NCBI GenBank assembly: GCA_902796625.1
Contig: CADBPX010000122.1
Span: forward strand, 1-42,492
DNA: 42,492 nucleotides
Reading direction: 5' to 3'
From: an uncultured Pseudomonadota bacterium
GTDB taxonomy: Bacteria; Pseudomonadota; Alphaproteobacteria; RF32; CAG-239
Shown: positions 15,843 to 24,125 of the stretch, in pieces
Numbering within the stretch: position 1 is the first letter of the stretch
How the letters are laid out: each line of letters starts with the position of its first letter
Notes under the pieces: generated by a model
Told to the model about the DNA's origin: nothing
Seen by the model: only the letters and a program-made list of their open reading frames with translations
Database searches by the model: none
Made by a program: the position numbers and the translations under genes

Positions 15843-17930
15843 TTATTCCTCCGCTTTAGATACCTTAAACAACAACACACACCATGCCGGAATTTCTATA
15901 TTATTTTTGTTGGCGTAATCCGTAGGTTTCAATATTTCCGAACTATCCAGAAGCAATTCTCTTTTTTGTTTGCCGATAAATTCCGGAACATACCACGTTT
16001 CAGGTTGACTATGACTGTTAAAAATCAGCCAATACGAATCTGTTCCGTCAAAAATCAGACAGGAAATGCTTTTGCGCCCCTCATCAGTCCAATCTTGAAT
16101 TGAGAATTCTTTTCCGCTTTCCGTAAGCCACATAAGATCCTTAACTTTTTTGCCGGCATAATTCCAAATATTACCGTCAAAAAAATCTCGACGCTGATAA
16201 ATATTCAACTTGTGACGCAATTTAATTAACTTATGTACATACTTTTGCAATTTAGCATCATCATTGTCTATGGCTTCCCAAACGAGCCAAGTATATACAT
16301 TATCCTGACAATACGGATTATTATTGCCAAATTGGGTATTACCGAATTCATCGCCGGCAACCAACATCGGTGTACCAAATGATAGAAGCAATGTAGCCAG
16401 CATAGCTCTCATTCTCTGTTGACGATTCATTAAAATGGTCGGATTATCAGACTCGCCTTCCGTTCCTGAATTCCAACTCCAATTAGCGCTATTGCCGTCG
16501 TTATTATTTTCCCCGTTTATAGCATTATGCTTATCGTTATAACAGACCAAATCTTTAAGGGTAAAGCCGTCGTGTGCCGTAATAAAGTTTATACTGCTCC
16601 ATATATCCCGATTATTATAGCGAAAGATATCACTTGATCCGGTGATTCGGCTGGCAAATTCACCAACCTGCTTGGTATCTCCGCGCCAAAATCGGCGGAT
16701 TACATCGCGGTATCTGTCATTCCATTCTGCCCATCCCGGAGGATACGCGCCGATTTTATAACCACCGATTGTCGCATCCCATGGCTCAACGATCATTTTA
16801 ACCTGACGCAAAGTATCATCTTGTCGGGCTGACATAAGAAATCCGCTTTCCATGGAAAACTTATTATTAACACGTCCCATGCTTGAAGCCAGATCCAATC
16901 TGAAACCGTCTACATGCATTTCCTCAGCCCAATATCGCAATGAATCCATTACCAAAGTTAAAACATACGGGTTCTGAATATTAAATGATGCTCCACAGCC
17001 CGTGGTATCAACGTAAAAACGCCGATTATCCTGTAAAATATAATAGCTTTCATTATCAATTCCGCGATAACATAAAGTCGGCCCCTTTTCATTGCCTTCA
17101 ATTGTATGATTGTAAACAACATCAAGGATTACTTCCTTGTTATGGCGATGAAATGTTTTCACCATTTGCTTAAAATCATCAATATTATTGTTCGTTAAAT
17201 ATTTTGCTTCGGGAACAAAATATGACAATGTTTCGTATCCCCAATAGTTATCTGTATACATGCCGTCTTTGTTACCGTAAAACGCAAAAACCGGCAATAA
17301 CTCTATTGTTGTAATTCCCAAATAATCCAAATATGACATTACAGCATTGGAAGCCATACCCAAAAATTTGCCGCGATGACTGTTTTCCACCTGAGGATGC
17401 AGCATTGTGTATCCCCTTACATGAGTTTCATAGATAACTGTATTTTCATATGGTACAGACGGTTTTTTATCATTTTCCCAATCAAAGGTATTTTCCACAA
17501 CAACGGCTTTAGGAACATAGGGTGCGCTATCCAATTTGCTAAAAGATAAATCACCTTCCGGACTGTCCGTATCATAACCGAAAAGAGCCTTATGCCATAT
17601 CAATTTACCGACTACTTTTTTGGCATACGGATCTAACAGTAATTTGTTTGGATTAAATCTTTTTCCTTCTTGTGGCTTATAAGGTCCGTAAACACGATAT
17701 CCGTAGACCTGTCCCGGTTGTAAATTTTCAATGTATATATGCCAGATATTGTTGTCGTTCGACAATATTGCAATACGTCCCACTTCTTTAACGCCAAACT
17801 CATCGAACAAACAAAGTTCGACCTTTTCGGCATTTTTAGAAAACAGAGCAAAATTTACTCCCTTTCCGTCATACACCGAACCGAGTGGATAAGATTTACC
17901 GTCATGAACCCTTATTTTATCCATAATCAT
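15843..17930 (-). CDS. glgX: Glycogen debranching enzyme GlgX
   Basis: Hydrolyses alpha-1,6 branches of limit dextrins during glycogen breakdown (GH13, isoamylase-like). The 695-residue protein has an N-terminal CBM48 domain (YPLGSVYDGKGVNFALFSKN, VYGYRVYGPY). The barrel has VVYNHTIEGNEKGPT, DGFRLDLASSMGR (nucleophile Asp), MIVEPWD (acid/base Glu) and FITAHDGFTLKDLV. The C-terminal beta domain ends in EIPAWCVLLFKV. Two in-frame ATGs are possible, 17930 and 17924; the second is better spaced from AGGG. It begins about eight bases after glgB and is followed directly by malQ. The glycogen phosphorylase that usually works with it is not in this window. Confidence 0.96.
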   Translation of the reverse strand: MIMDKIRVHDGKSYPLGSVYDGKGVNFALFSKNAEKVELCLFDEFGVKEVGRIAILSNDNNIWHIYIENLQPGQVYGYRVYGPYKPQEGKRFNPNKLLLDPYAKKVVGKLIWHKALFGYDTDSPEGDLSFSKLDSAPYVPKAVVVENTFDWENDKKPSVPYENTVIYETHVRGYTMLHPQVENSHRGKFLGMASNAVMSYLDYLGITTIELLPVFAFYGNKDGMYTDNYWGYETLSYFVPEAKYLTNNNIDDFKQMVKTFHRHNKEVILDVVYNHTIEGNEKGPTLCYRGIDNESYYILQDNRRFYVDTTGCGASFNIQNPYVLTLVMDSLRYWAEEMHVDGFRLDLASSMGRVNNKFSMESGFLMSARQDDTLRQVKMIVEPWDATIGGYKIGAYPPGWAEWNDRYRDVIRRFWRGDTKQVGEFASRITGSSDIFRYNNRDIWSSINFITAHDGFTLKDLVCYNDKHNAINGENNNDGNSANWSWNSGTEGESDNPTILMNRQQRMRAMLATLLLSFGTPMLVAGDEFGNTQFGNNNPYCQDNVYTWLVWEAIDNDDAKLQKYVHKLIKLRHKLNIYQRRDFFDGNIWNYAGKKVKDLMWLTESGKEFSIQDWTDEGRKSISCLIFDGTDSYWLIFNSHSQPETWYVPEFIGKQKRELLLDSSEILKPTDYANKNNIEIPAWCVLLFKVSKAEE

Positions 17931-17938
17931 CTGCCCTA

Positions 17939-20137
17939 TTATCTAACAGGCTTCAAAACTATTGTCGACAATGGAGGCAATACTAACTCCACAGAATACG
18001 GACGTCCGTTAGCGCCATAGTTTTGAGCTTGCTGATGTCCCTCATTGCGAACACCGCTTCCCCAATAACTCTTATCGTCACTGTTAAATATCTCTTGATA
18101 CGCACAGACCTCATAAACGCCAACCCGAAAATTATGCCTTACAACCGGCGTAAAATTACAAACCACAATCAGATAATCGTCAGCAGAATGTCCTTTTCTG
18201 ATGTATGAGATAACACTGTCATCACAGTTGGCATAATCGATCCATTCAAATCCGCGTGAGTCAAAATCTTCTTCATACAGTGGAGGATTACCCTTGTACA
18301 TCAAATTGAGGTCACGCACGCAATTTTGCATACCTTTATACATCGGATAATTGAGCAGATGCCAACGCAAACTTTCATCACTATTCCATTCCCAATCCTG
18401 TCCGAATTCACACCCCATAAATAAAAGTTTTTTTCCTGGGTGTGTCCACATAAACCCGTAATAAGCACGAAGATTGGCAAATTTTTGCCATTCATCTCCT
18501 GGCATTTTAGAAAGCATAGACCCCTTGCCATGAACAACTTCATCATGAGAGATCGGTAAAATAAAGTTTTCATTAAATGCATACAACAGTCCGAAGGTTA
18601 GCAATCCATGATGATATTTGCGGTGTATCGGTTCGTGGCTTATATACTTTAATGTATCATTCATCCATCCCATATTCCACTTATAACCGAATCCCAATCC
18701 CCCTGCCGAAATTGGTCGGGAAACCATTGGCCAAGCAGTAGATTCTTCGGCACATGTTATTGAACCTTTGGTTTGTGTATATACCAATTCATTCATTTTT
18801 CGAATAAAGGCGATAGCTTCTATATTTTCATTACCACCATATACATTTGGAATCCACTCCCCGTCTTTTCGTGAATAATCAAGATATAACATTGAGGCGA
18901 CGGCATCTACTCTTAAACCGTCTATATGAAATTCTTTCAGCCAGTATAAAGCGCTTGTGCATAAAATATTGCAAACTTCCGTACGGCCGTAATTATAAAT
19001 TTTTGTTCCCCAATCTTTATGCTCTCCCAACCGAGGGTCTGCATGCTCATATAAGCAAGTTCCATCAAATTCGGCCAAACCATGGCCGTCTTTAGGAAAA
19101 TGTGCCGGAACCCAATCCATAATTACTCCTATTCCGGCCTGATGGAATTTATCAATCATATAACGAAATTCATCGGGATTACCAAAGCGTGATGTCGGAG
19201 CAAAAAGTCCGGTAATTTGGTATCCCCAAGATGAATCCAAAGGATGCTCACATGCCGGCATAAACTCAACATGAGTAAATCCCATATTGCTCACGTAAGG
19301 CACCAGACGATCAGCTAATTCGCGATAAGTTAAAAATTCACTACCGTTATCACCCTTTCTGCGCCACGAGCCGAGATGGACTTCATAAATAGACATCGGA
19401 CGATCATATGTATTACAATTTTCGCGATATTTTACCCACTCTTGGTCATGCCATGTATAATGATTAATATCAAATACAATAGAAGCCGTCTTAGGTCTGA
19501 TTTCGGCATACGTTGCCATCGGATCAGCTTTCGATAAAATATTATTGTTTTGCGTTTTAACTTCAAACTTGTAATATTCTCCTTCTTGCAGACCGGGAAT
19601 AAAGATATCCCAAACGCCGCAGCTTATATGCTTACGCATAACATCGGTACGTCCGTCCCAGTTATTAAAATTTCCAACCACTGAAACTCTTTTGGCATTA
19701 GGAGCCCAAACAGCAAATCCGACACCTTTAACTCCGTTAATTTCCAAAACATGGGCACCAAGTTTTTTATATATTTCGCGATGATTTCCCTGCGCGAATA
19801 AATACTCATCTATATCACCGATAATTGAAGGAAAACTATATGTATCTTCTGCCAAATAAACATTTCCTTCACTATTGGTAATTTTGAATTTGTATGCAAA
19901 GTTTGTTGTCTTATCAAAATTTATCTGAAAAAAACCTCGCGAATCCAAGCAGGTCATTTTACCGAGTGTTTTTTCATTTTCATCGATAACTTCTATTGCT
20001 TTGGCAAAAGGATTAAACGCACGGATAAAAACTTTTTTTGTTCCTTTGTCCCGATGAATGCCTAATACGGCAAATACATTGCCATGATCACCGTTAATAA
20101 CTGCATTCATCTCATCCTTTGATAGTAAATTATCCAT
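17939..20137 (-). CDS. glgB: 1,4-alpha-glucan branching enzyme GlgB
   Basis: Introduces alpha-1,6 branches into glycogen (GH13). The product of about 732 residues has an N-terminal branching-enzyme domain (GNVFAVLGIHRDKGTKKVFIR in part) and a CBM48 module (VWAPNAKRVSVVGNFNNWDG). The catalytic barrel has DWVPAHFPKD, DGLRVDAVASMLYLDYSR (nucleophile Asp), AEESTAWP (Glu) and ISHDEVVHGKGSM; a C-terminal beta domain follows. ATG 20137 is chosen because AGGAGCG precedes it and MDNLLSKDEMNAVINGD aligns with family starts; the frame is open to 20188. It heads the glycogen operon. glgA and glgC are not nearby. The promoter carries an inverted repeat centred on the -35 box (20199-20236). Confidence 0.97.
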   Translation of the reverse strand: MDNLLSKDEMNAVINGDHGNVFAVLGIHRDKGTKKVFIRAFNPFAKAIEVIDENEKTLGKMTCLDSRGFFQINFDKTTNFAYKFKITNSEGNVYLAEDTYSFPSIIGDIDEYLFAQGNHREIYKKLGAHVLEINGVKGVGFAVWAPNAKRVSVVGNFNNWDGRTDVMRKHISCGVWDIFIPGLQEGEYYKFEVKTQNNNILSKADPMATYAEIRPKTASIVFDINHYTWHDQEWVKYRENCNTYDRPMSIYEVHLGSWRRKGDNGSEFLTYRELADRLVPYVSNMGFTHVEFMPACEHPLDSSWGYQITGLFAPTSRFGNPDEFRYMIDKFHQAGIGVIMDWVPAHFPKDGHGLAEFDGTCLYEHADPRLGEHKDWGTKIYNYGRTEVCNILCTSALYWLKEFHIDGLRVDAVASMLYLDYSRKDGEWIPNVYGGNENIEAIAFIRKMNELVYTQTKGSITCAEESTAWPMVSRPISAGGLGFGYKWNMGWMNDTLKYISHEPIHRKYHHGLLTFGLLYAFNENFILPISHDEVVHGKGSMLSKMPGDEWQKFANLRAYYGFMWTHPGKKLLFMGCEFGQDWEWNSDESLRWHLLNYPMYKGMQNCVRDLNLMYKGNPPLYEEDFDSRGFEWIDYANCDDSVISYIRKGHSADDYLIVVCNFTPVVRHNFRVGVYEVCAYQEIFNSDDKSYWGSGVRNEGHQQAQNYGANGRPYSVELVLPPLSTIVLKPVR

Positions 20138-20192
20138 AATAAGCGCTCCTTTTATATCTGCAAAATAATCAATATTTGTTTTATACATTTAA

Positions 20193-20221
20193 TGTATATA
20201 AATATCATTTTTAAATTGCAA
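20193..20221 (-). promoter_or_regulatory. Promoter of the glgB-glgX-malQ operon
   Basis: On the minus strand TTGCAA (20216-20221) and TATACA (20193-20198) are 17 bases apart, about 55 bases before the glgB ATG. It is overlapped by the inverted repeat at 20199-20236. Confidence 0.5.
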
Positions 20222-20236
20222 GCAAAATGATATTTA
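20199..20236. promoter_or_regulatory. 13-bp-arm inverted repeat over the glgB -35 box (candidate operator)
   Basis: TAAATATCATTTT (20199-20211) is the exact reverse complement of AAAATGATATTTA (20224-20236), with a 12-base spacer that holds the TTGCAA -35 element. One arm lies between -35 and -10, the other just upstream of -35. This is the geometry expected for a repressor site controlling the glycogen operon. The regulator is unknown. Confidence 0.5.
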
Positions 20237-20360
20237 ACATGGATCCTTTTTTTCCATATATAGTCATCGATGAGGGATAATAAAACATTATGCTATTGTT
20301 TATCCGTAAATAGTGATTACATAAAAAATACACTGATATAAAATTTTATGTATTAATGTA

Positions 20361-20388
20361 TTGACGAAATAAAAAAATAACTTATACT
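20361..20388 (+). promoter_or_regulatory. Promoter of the small DUF2934-like gene
   Basis: TTGACG (20361-20366) and TATACT (20383-20388) are 16 bases apart, with the start expected near 20395. ATTATGGAGAAATTAA with a GGAG core lies before the ATG at 20421. Confidence 0.6.
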
Positions 20389-20420
20389 GCTGAATGTAAA
20401 CGAAATTATGGAGAAATTAA

Positions 20421-20630
20421 ATGTCTAATAAAAATTATAACGAAAATTATATTCGTGAAGCAGCTTATTATAACTGGCAAAATGCCGGTTGCCCAAGCGG
20501 TCAGGACGAATATTTTTGGAATCAGGCTGTAAACCAATTATATGGTTCAAGCTGCACGAAATCATCTTGTAAAAAAACTAAAAGCCCTTCAAAACCATCT
20601 ATGGCAAAGAAGAGCTCTTCGAAAAAATAA
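20421..20630 (+). CDS. Small DUF2934-like protein with a Lys/Ser-rich tail
   Basis: A 69-residue protein. The N-terminal half (YIREAAYYNWQNAGCPSGQD and the following W-containing segment) matches the pattern of DUF2934 proteins, which are short and have an I-R-x-x-A-Y-x-x-W core followed by G-x-P-x-G. The C-terminal third is basic and Ser/Lys-rich (KKTKSPSKPSMAKKSSSKK), like a nucleic-acid-binding tail. The function of the family is unknown. It is transcribed alone, with a good promoter, a GGAG ribosome site and a strong terminator, which supports a genuinely expressed gene. It is divergent from the glycogen operon; no functional link is shown. Confidence 0.75.
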   Translation: MSNKNYNENYIREAAYYNWQNAGCPSGQDEYFWNQAVNQLYGSSCTKSSCKKTKSPSKPSMAKKSSSKK

Positions 20631-20645
20631 TCTCGATAAAAGATG

Positions 20646-20679
20646 AAAAAATACCTACTTGAGAAAGTAGGTATTTTTT
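20646..20679. terminator. Bidirectional terminator between the DUF2934-like gene and pepA
   Basis: AAAAAATACCTACTT (20646-20660) and its perfect complement (20665-20679) surround a GAGA loop and are flanked by A and T runs on the two sides. It serves two convergent genes. Confidence 0.88.
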
Positions 20680-20685
20680 TGTTTT

Positions 20686-22104
20686 TTAATTACTCATAAT
20701 CAAATCATTTAATAAACGCACCCCGAATCCACTGGCTCCTTTAGGATACAAAATTTCTTTTCCATCGCTTAAATCCATTCCGGCTATATCTAAATGTGCC
20801 CATTTAGTATTTTTCTTGATAAAGCGCTGTAAAAAGCAAGCCGCTGTTGCTGAACCGCCCGCTCTGCCTCCAATATTTTTCATATCCGCAACAGTAGAAT
20901 CAATCATTTTATCAAACTTCTCATGCATCGGCATACGCCATAGTTCTTCACCATTTTGTTTTCCTAAACCGATAAGTTTTTGAGCTAATTTATCATCATT
21001 TGAAAACAGACCAGCGTATACATTACCGAGAGAAACGACTATTGCACCAGTTAATGTTGCAATATCAATAACATTTTGCGGAGCATATTCTTGTTGAATA
21101 TAAGTTAAGCAATCTGCTAAAACTAAACGACCTTCAGCATCAGTATTCTGAATTTCAACAGTTTGTCCTGACATTGAACGCACAATATCGCCGGGGCGAG
21201 ATGCCGATCCTGAAGGCATATTTTCAACCAATCCCACAACCCCGACTATATTCTTTTTTACTTGTTGCAATGCCACGCTTTTCATAGTTGACACAACAAC
21301 TGCGGCACCAGTCATATCTTGTTTCATATCCCACATATTTGCAGCCGGTTTGAGAGAAATTCCGCCGCTATCAAAAGTAACACCTTTACCAACTAATCCA
21401 ATAGAATAGTCATTTTGTTTTTTCACGCCCTTCCATTTGATTACGGCGATGCATGGTCTGTTGGTTGAACCTTGAGCAACTGCCAAGGCTAAATTGAATC
21501 CTTTTTCTTTCATCTCATCTTCAGTTAAAATTTCAACATCTAATCCCAGATATTCCAAACGTTTTATATCAGCAGCAAAAATTTCCGGAGTTAATTCATT
21601 TGCCGGTTCATTTATCAAATCACGTCCATAACGTACTGCATTAGCCAGACTAGCCATCGGTTTATAACCTGCCAAATTAGAGATTTTTTTATGTTTTATA
21701 TAAACGCTTTCTAATTGTGGATAAAAGTCATTGTTTTTAGATGTAAAATACTTATCAAAACGATATGAAGCTAATTCTATACCGAACATAACATCATAAA
21801 CATTTTCTGATTTTATTCCTGAAAAGATTGCCTTTACTTGGCGACATTTTTTGATTTTAGAATAAACCTTACCCCCCAACTTTTGCCAGTCTAAATTACT
21901 TTTATTTCTGCCTATAAATATAAAGATCGTATATTTTCCCTGATTATATTCTGTAATTTCATTATTTGATTTCCGCGACTTTATAGCTTGAAAAACAACC
22001 TTTTCCTTAGCTGTTAAATATTGATCAACATCTTTCACATTTTCAACAAATATTATTTTATCAAAAGTTCCACGAATATTTTTATCTATTTTGAATTCAA
22101 CCAT
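20686..22104 (-). CDS. pepA: Leucyl aminopeptidase (M17 family)
   Basis: Two-metal cytoplasmic aminopeptidase that releases N-terminal residues from peptides. The 472-residue protein has a variable N-terminal domain (about 1-160). The catalytic domain has GRDLINEPANELTPE, VGKGVTFDSGGISLKP (metal-binding Lys and Asp), MKQDMTGAAVV, the family signature NTDAEGRLVLADCL and the C-terminal ASGFGVRLL. AAGGAG precedes the ATG. It is a single gene between a bidirectional terminator and a divergent three-gene operon. E. coli PepA also acts as a DNA-binding architectural protein, but whether this N-terminal domain does so cannot be judged. The N-terminal domain is Lys-rich and poorly conserved. Confidence 0.94.
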   Translation of the reverse strand: MVEFKIDKNIRGTFDKIIFVENVKDVDQYLTAKEKVVFQAIKSRKSNNEITEYNQGKYTIFIFIGRNKSNLDWQKLGGKVYSKIKKCRQVKAIFSGIKSENVYDVMFGIELASYRFDKYFTSKNNDFYPQLESVYIKHKKISNLAGYKPMASLANAVRYGRDLINEPANELTPEIFAADIKRLEYLGLDVEILTEDEMKEKGFNLALAVAQGSTNRPCIAVIKWKGVKKQNDYSIGLVGKGVTFDSGGISLKPAANMWDMKQDMTGAAVVVSTMKSVALQQVKKNIVGVVGLVENMPSGSASRPGDIVRSMSGQTVEIQNTDAEGRLVLADCLTYIQQEYAPQNVIDIATLTGAIVVSLGNVYAGLFSNDDKLAQKLIGLGKQNGEELWRMPMHEKFDKMIDSTVADMKNIGGRAGGSATAACFLQRFIKKNTKWAHLDIAGMDLSDGKEILYPKGASGFGVRLLNDLIMSN

Positions 22105-22179
22105 TATAAACTCCTTTTTTATATTTATTGGCTTAGATCAATTCTGCATAAAATTTATTAGTTTTTCGTAAAAAACAAG

Positions 22180-22208
22180 TAGACAAATCAAGTTTTTTTC
22201 TGTATATT
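22180..22208 (+). promoter_or_regulatory. Promoter of the HNH-like/SUKH-like/sua5 operon
   Basis: TAGACA (22180-22185) and TATATT (22203-22208) are 17 bases apart. The transcript would start near 22215, leaving a very short leader that still contains GAAGGTG before the ATG at 22228. Confidence 0.5.
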
Positions 22209-22227
22209 ATTTTACTGAAGGTGAACA

Positions 22228-23721
22228 ATGAGCAAATATAGAAATAAACATAGTGACATATTGTCCCCTAAAGAGACTTATTCTGATTCTATCACCCAAA
22301 GTCATATCTTTGATATTTTATCCGATCAATGGAAATTTGAAAAAAACTTCTTAAATCTCAGTGTCGATGAGCAAATCGAAATTGTTGCTGTTTTACATAG
22401 AATTGCCAATAATTCAGAAGATAAACGCAGTCGAAAACTAGCGGATTTAGCCTTTCAATATCTTGAAACAATTCACAAACTGACTAATGCCGTGTATGAC
22501 ACAGGTAATTTTATTGAATTGGCTCGTGATGAAAAAAGGCTTATTCGTATGGAATGCTACGGTACAATTAATCGGCGTAAGCCTCATGAATTGAGTTATT
22601 TGTACAACTATTTCAAGAAAAGTGAAAATGCTGTTGATGCACCGATGATGGTATATCATCAATGTCTCAAAGCTTCGCCGGCATGGAGGGTTTTTCATCA
22701 GTTTGAAAGCTTCAGAACTCTGGAAAAAGACATTTGTCGTTATCTGAAAAAATCAAGACTTGATCCCAATGTGCTATCAGCTCTGACCATTAATGACTAT
22801 TGTGATATAATATTTAATACATACAAACAAAATGACAACAGCCTAGTTGCTGAATTTTTACCGGCAAAGAAAACCGTAAAAGGCCGGCGTATCAGTGACA
22901 TTATTAAATATTGCGAACCGCAGTTTAAACAATTGCTCGTTTCAAAAGGAAATGATATTCGCTGCGTTCAATCGCTATGCAATATGATGAAACGTTTCGG
23001 AATGTATGATGTTGATCGGTTGATCGTAACGGAAATAAATTACACCCCTCGCATTATAGATGATTTAGCCAAAGCAGGTTATGATACGACAAATATGCTT
23101 CCGGGTACACCTATTGAACAAGAGTTTATTGATCATTTATTAGATATTAACCAAGGCACTCTGATATTGGCCAGAGATGAAAACGGAAAACCTTTAGATA
23201 AAAGCTTATTGCCGCGCTTGCAAGACCATCATATTCACTCCGTTGTTCTTTCGAATAATTTAGACACCATTGCTGCGGTAAATTATCCTAATAACGGAAT
23301 TGAAGTAGATGAACGCATTCATCAACACTACTTACATTTGTTTGATTGTTTAATTAAATCCGGAAATATTGAAAAATATTACTCCAGATTAAATATAACT
23401 GATAACAGAATGCGGGTATTAATTGGTTTTAATGCCCAAACCGATGCTATTTACTTTGACCTTGAAAATAATCGTGAATTTAAAAGACGTAAGGCCATGG
23501 ATCGGCGTTGTAAAGTTAATTATTTTCAAATGATGCAAGAACGTCTTTGTAATGAAGCCATGTTAGTGGAAACATATAATATACCATACACGAAAAGAAT
23601 TTACACCAGCTCTTCGAAAAAATTGCAGGATAATAAAAATTTATATGATTTTGACACAATGAAGATTGGTCAGGCTATGTCAATTTTGCGTTCACAGATA
23701 AAGAAAAGAAAAGGACGCTAA
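22228..23721 (+). CDS. Unknown 497-residue protein with an HNH-nuclease-like motif
   Basis: I do not recognise a full-length family. No signal peptide or membrane helix is visible; the protein is mostly helical-looking and its C-terminus is basic (RSQIKKRKGR). Residues 331-367 contain DHHIHSVVL (H334, H335, H337), then N352 in AAVNYP and H365/H367 in ERIHQH. The spacing and the D-H-H-I start resemble the beta-beta-alpha metal site of HNH endonucleases (H...N...H). The region upstream (residues 1-300) could be a targeting or binding domain. It is followed after two bases by a SUKH/YrhA-like gene, a fold often used by immunity proteins against nuclease toxins. A toxin-immunity-like pair is possible. 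Equally it may be a conserved cytoplasmic protein of this lineage. Confidence 0.5.
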   Translation: MSKYRNKHSDILSPKETYSDSITQSHIFDILSDQWKFEKNFLNLSVDEQIEIVAVLHRIANNSEDKRSRKLADLAFQYLETIHKLTNAVYDTGNFIELARDEKRLIRMECYGTINRRKPHELSYLYNYFKKSENAVDAPMMVYHQCLKASPAWRVFHQFESFRTLEKDICRYLKKSRLDPNVLSALTINDYCDIIFNTYKQNDNSLVAEFLPAKKTVKGRRISDIIKYCEPQFKQLLVSKGNDIRCVQSLCNMMKRFGMYDVDRLIVTEINYTPRIIDDLAKAGYDTTNMLPGTPIEQEFIDHLLDINQGTLILARDENGKPLDKSLLPRLQDHHIHSVVLSNNLDTIAAVNYPNNGIEVDERIHQHYLHLFDCLIKSGNIEKYYSRLNITDNRMRVLIGFNAQTDAIYFDLENNREFKRRKAMDRRCKVNYFQMMQERLCNEAMLVETYNIPYTKRIYTSSSKKLQDNKNLYDFDTMKIGQAMSILRSQIKKRKGR

Positions 23722-23723
23722 CG

Positions 23724-24125
23724 GTGGAAAAATTTATCGATCACATACAATCGAAAAACTTTGTTGCCGGAGAAAAACTGGAAGCAGAGGCATTGATTGT
23801 CGCCCAAAAAATTTTAGTTAAAATGGGACTGAATTTCATACCTGAATCATATATCGATTTTTTGAAACATTATAACGGAATAAAAGCTAACGGAGCCTAT
23901 TTATATGGGGCTACTGTCGATAATGATTTAGATATTGTTGATCAGAATTCTTTATTAAGAAAACCACGGAATGTTATCTTACTCGGGCATAATGATTTTG
24001 ACTTTTTAGCATACAATTACCTTCTAAATTGTTATCAAATAATAGATAGAAATGATTTGGCGGTATTGGATACCTATGAAGAAACCGAATTAGATTTAGC
24101 TTTAGCAGAGATTTTCAATGTCTGA
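23724..24125 (+). CDS. SUKH/YrhA-like (SMI1-KNR4 related) protein
   Basis: A 133-residue protein. The segment IPESYIDFLKHYNGIKANGA (about residues 44-63) followed by YLYGATVDNDLDIVDQN has the P-x-x-Y-x-x-F-L-x-x-x-N-G-x pattern of the SUKH superfamily, closest to the YrhA type. Many SUKH proteins are immunity proteins for contact-dependent or polymorphic nuclease toxins; others have unrelated binding roles. The start is GTG at 23724 with AAAGGA upstream, only two bases after the HNH-like gene. Its stop overlaps the sua5 start by eight bases. The tight linkage between an HNH-like protein and a SUKH-like protein is the main reason to suspect a functional pair. Confidence 0.65.
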   Translation: MEKFIDHIQSKNFVAGEKLEAEALIVAQKILVKMGLNFIPESYIDFLKHYNGIKANGAYLYGATVDNDLDIVDQNSLLRKPRNVILLGHNDFDFLAYNYLLNCYQIIDRNDLAVLDTYEETELDLALAEIFNV

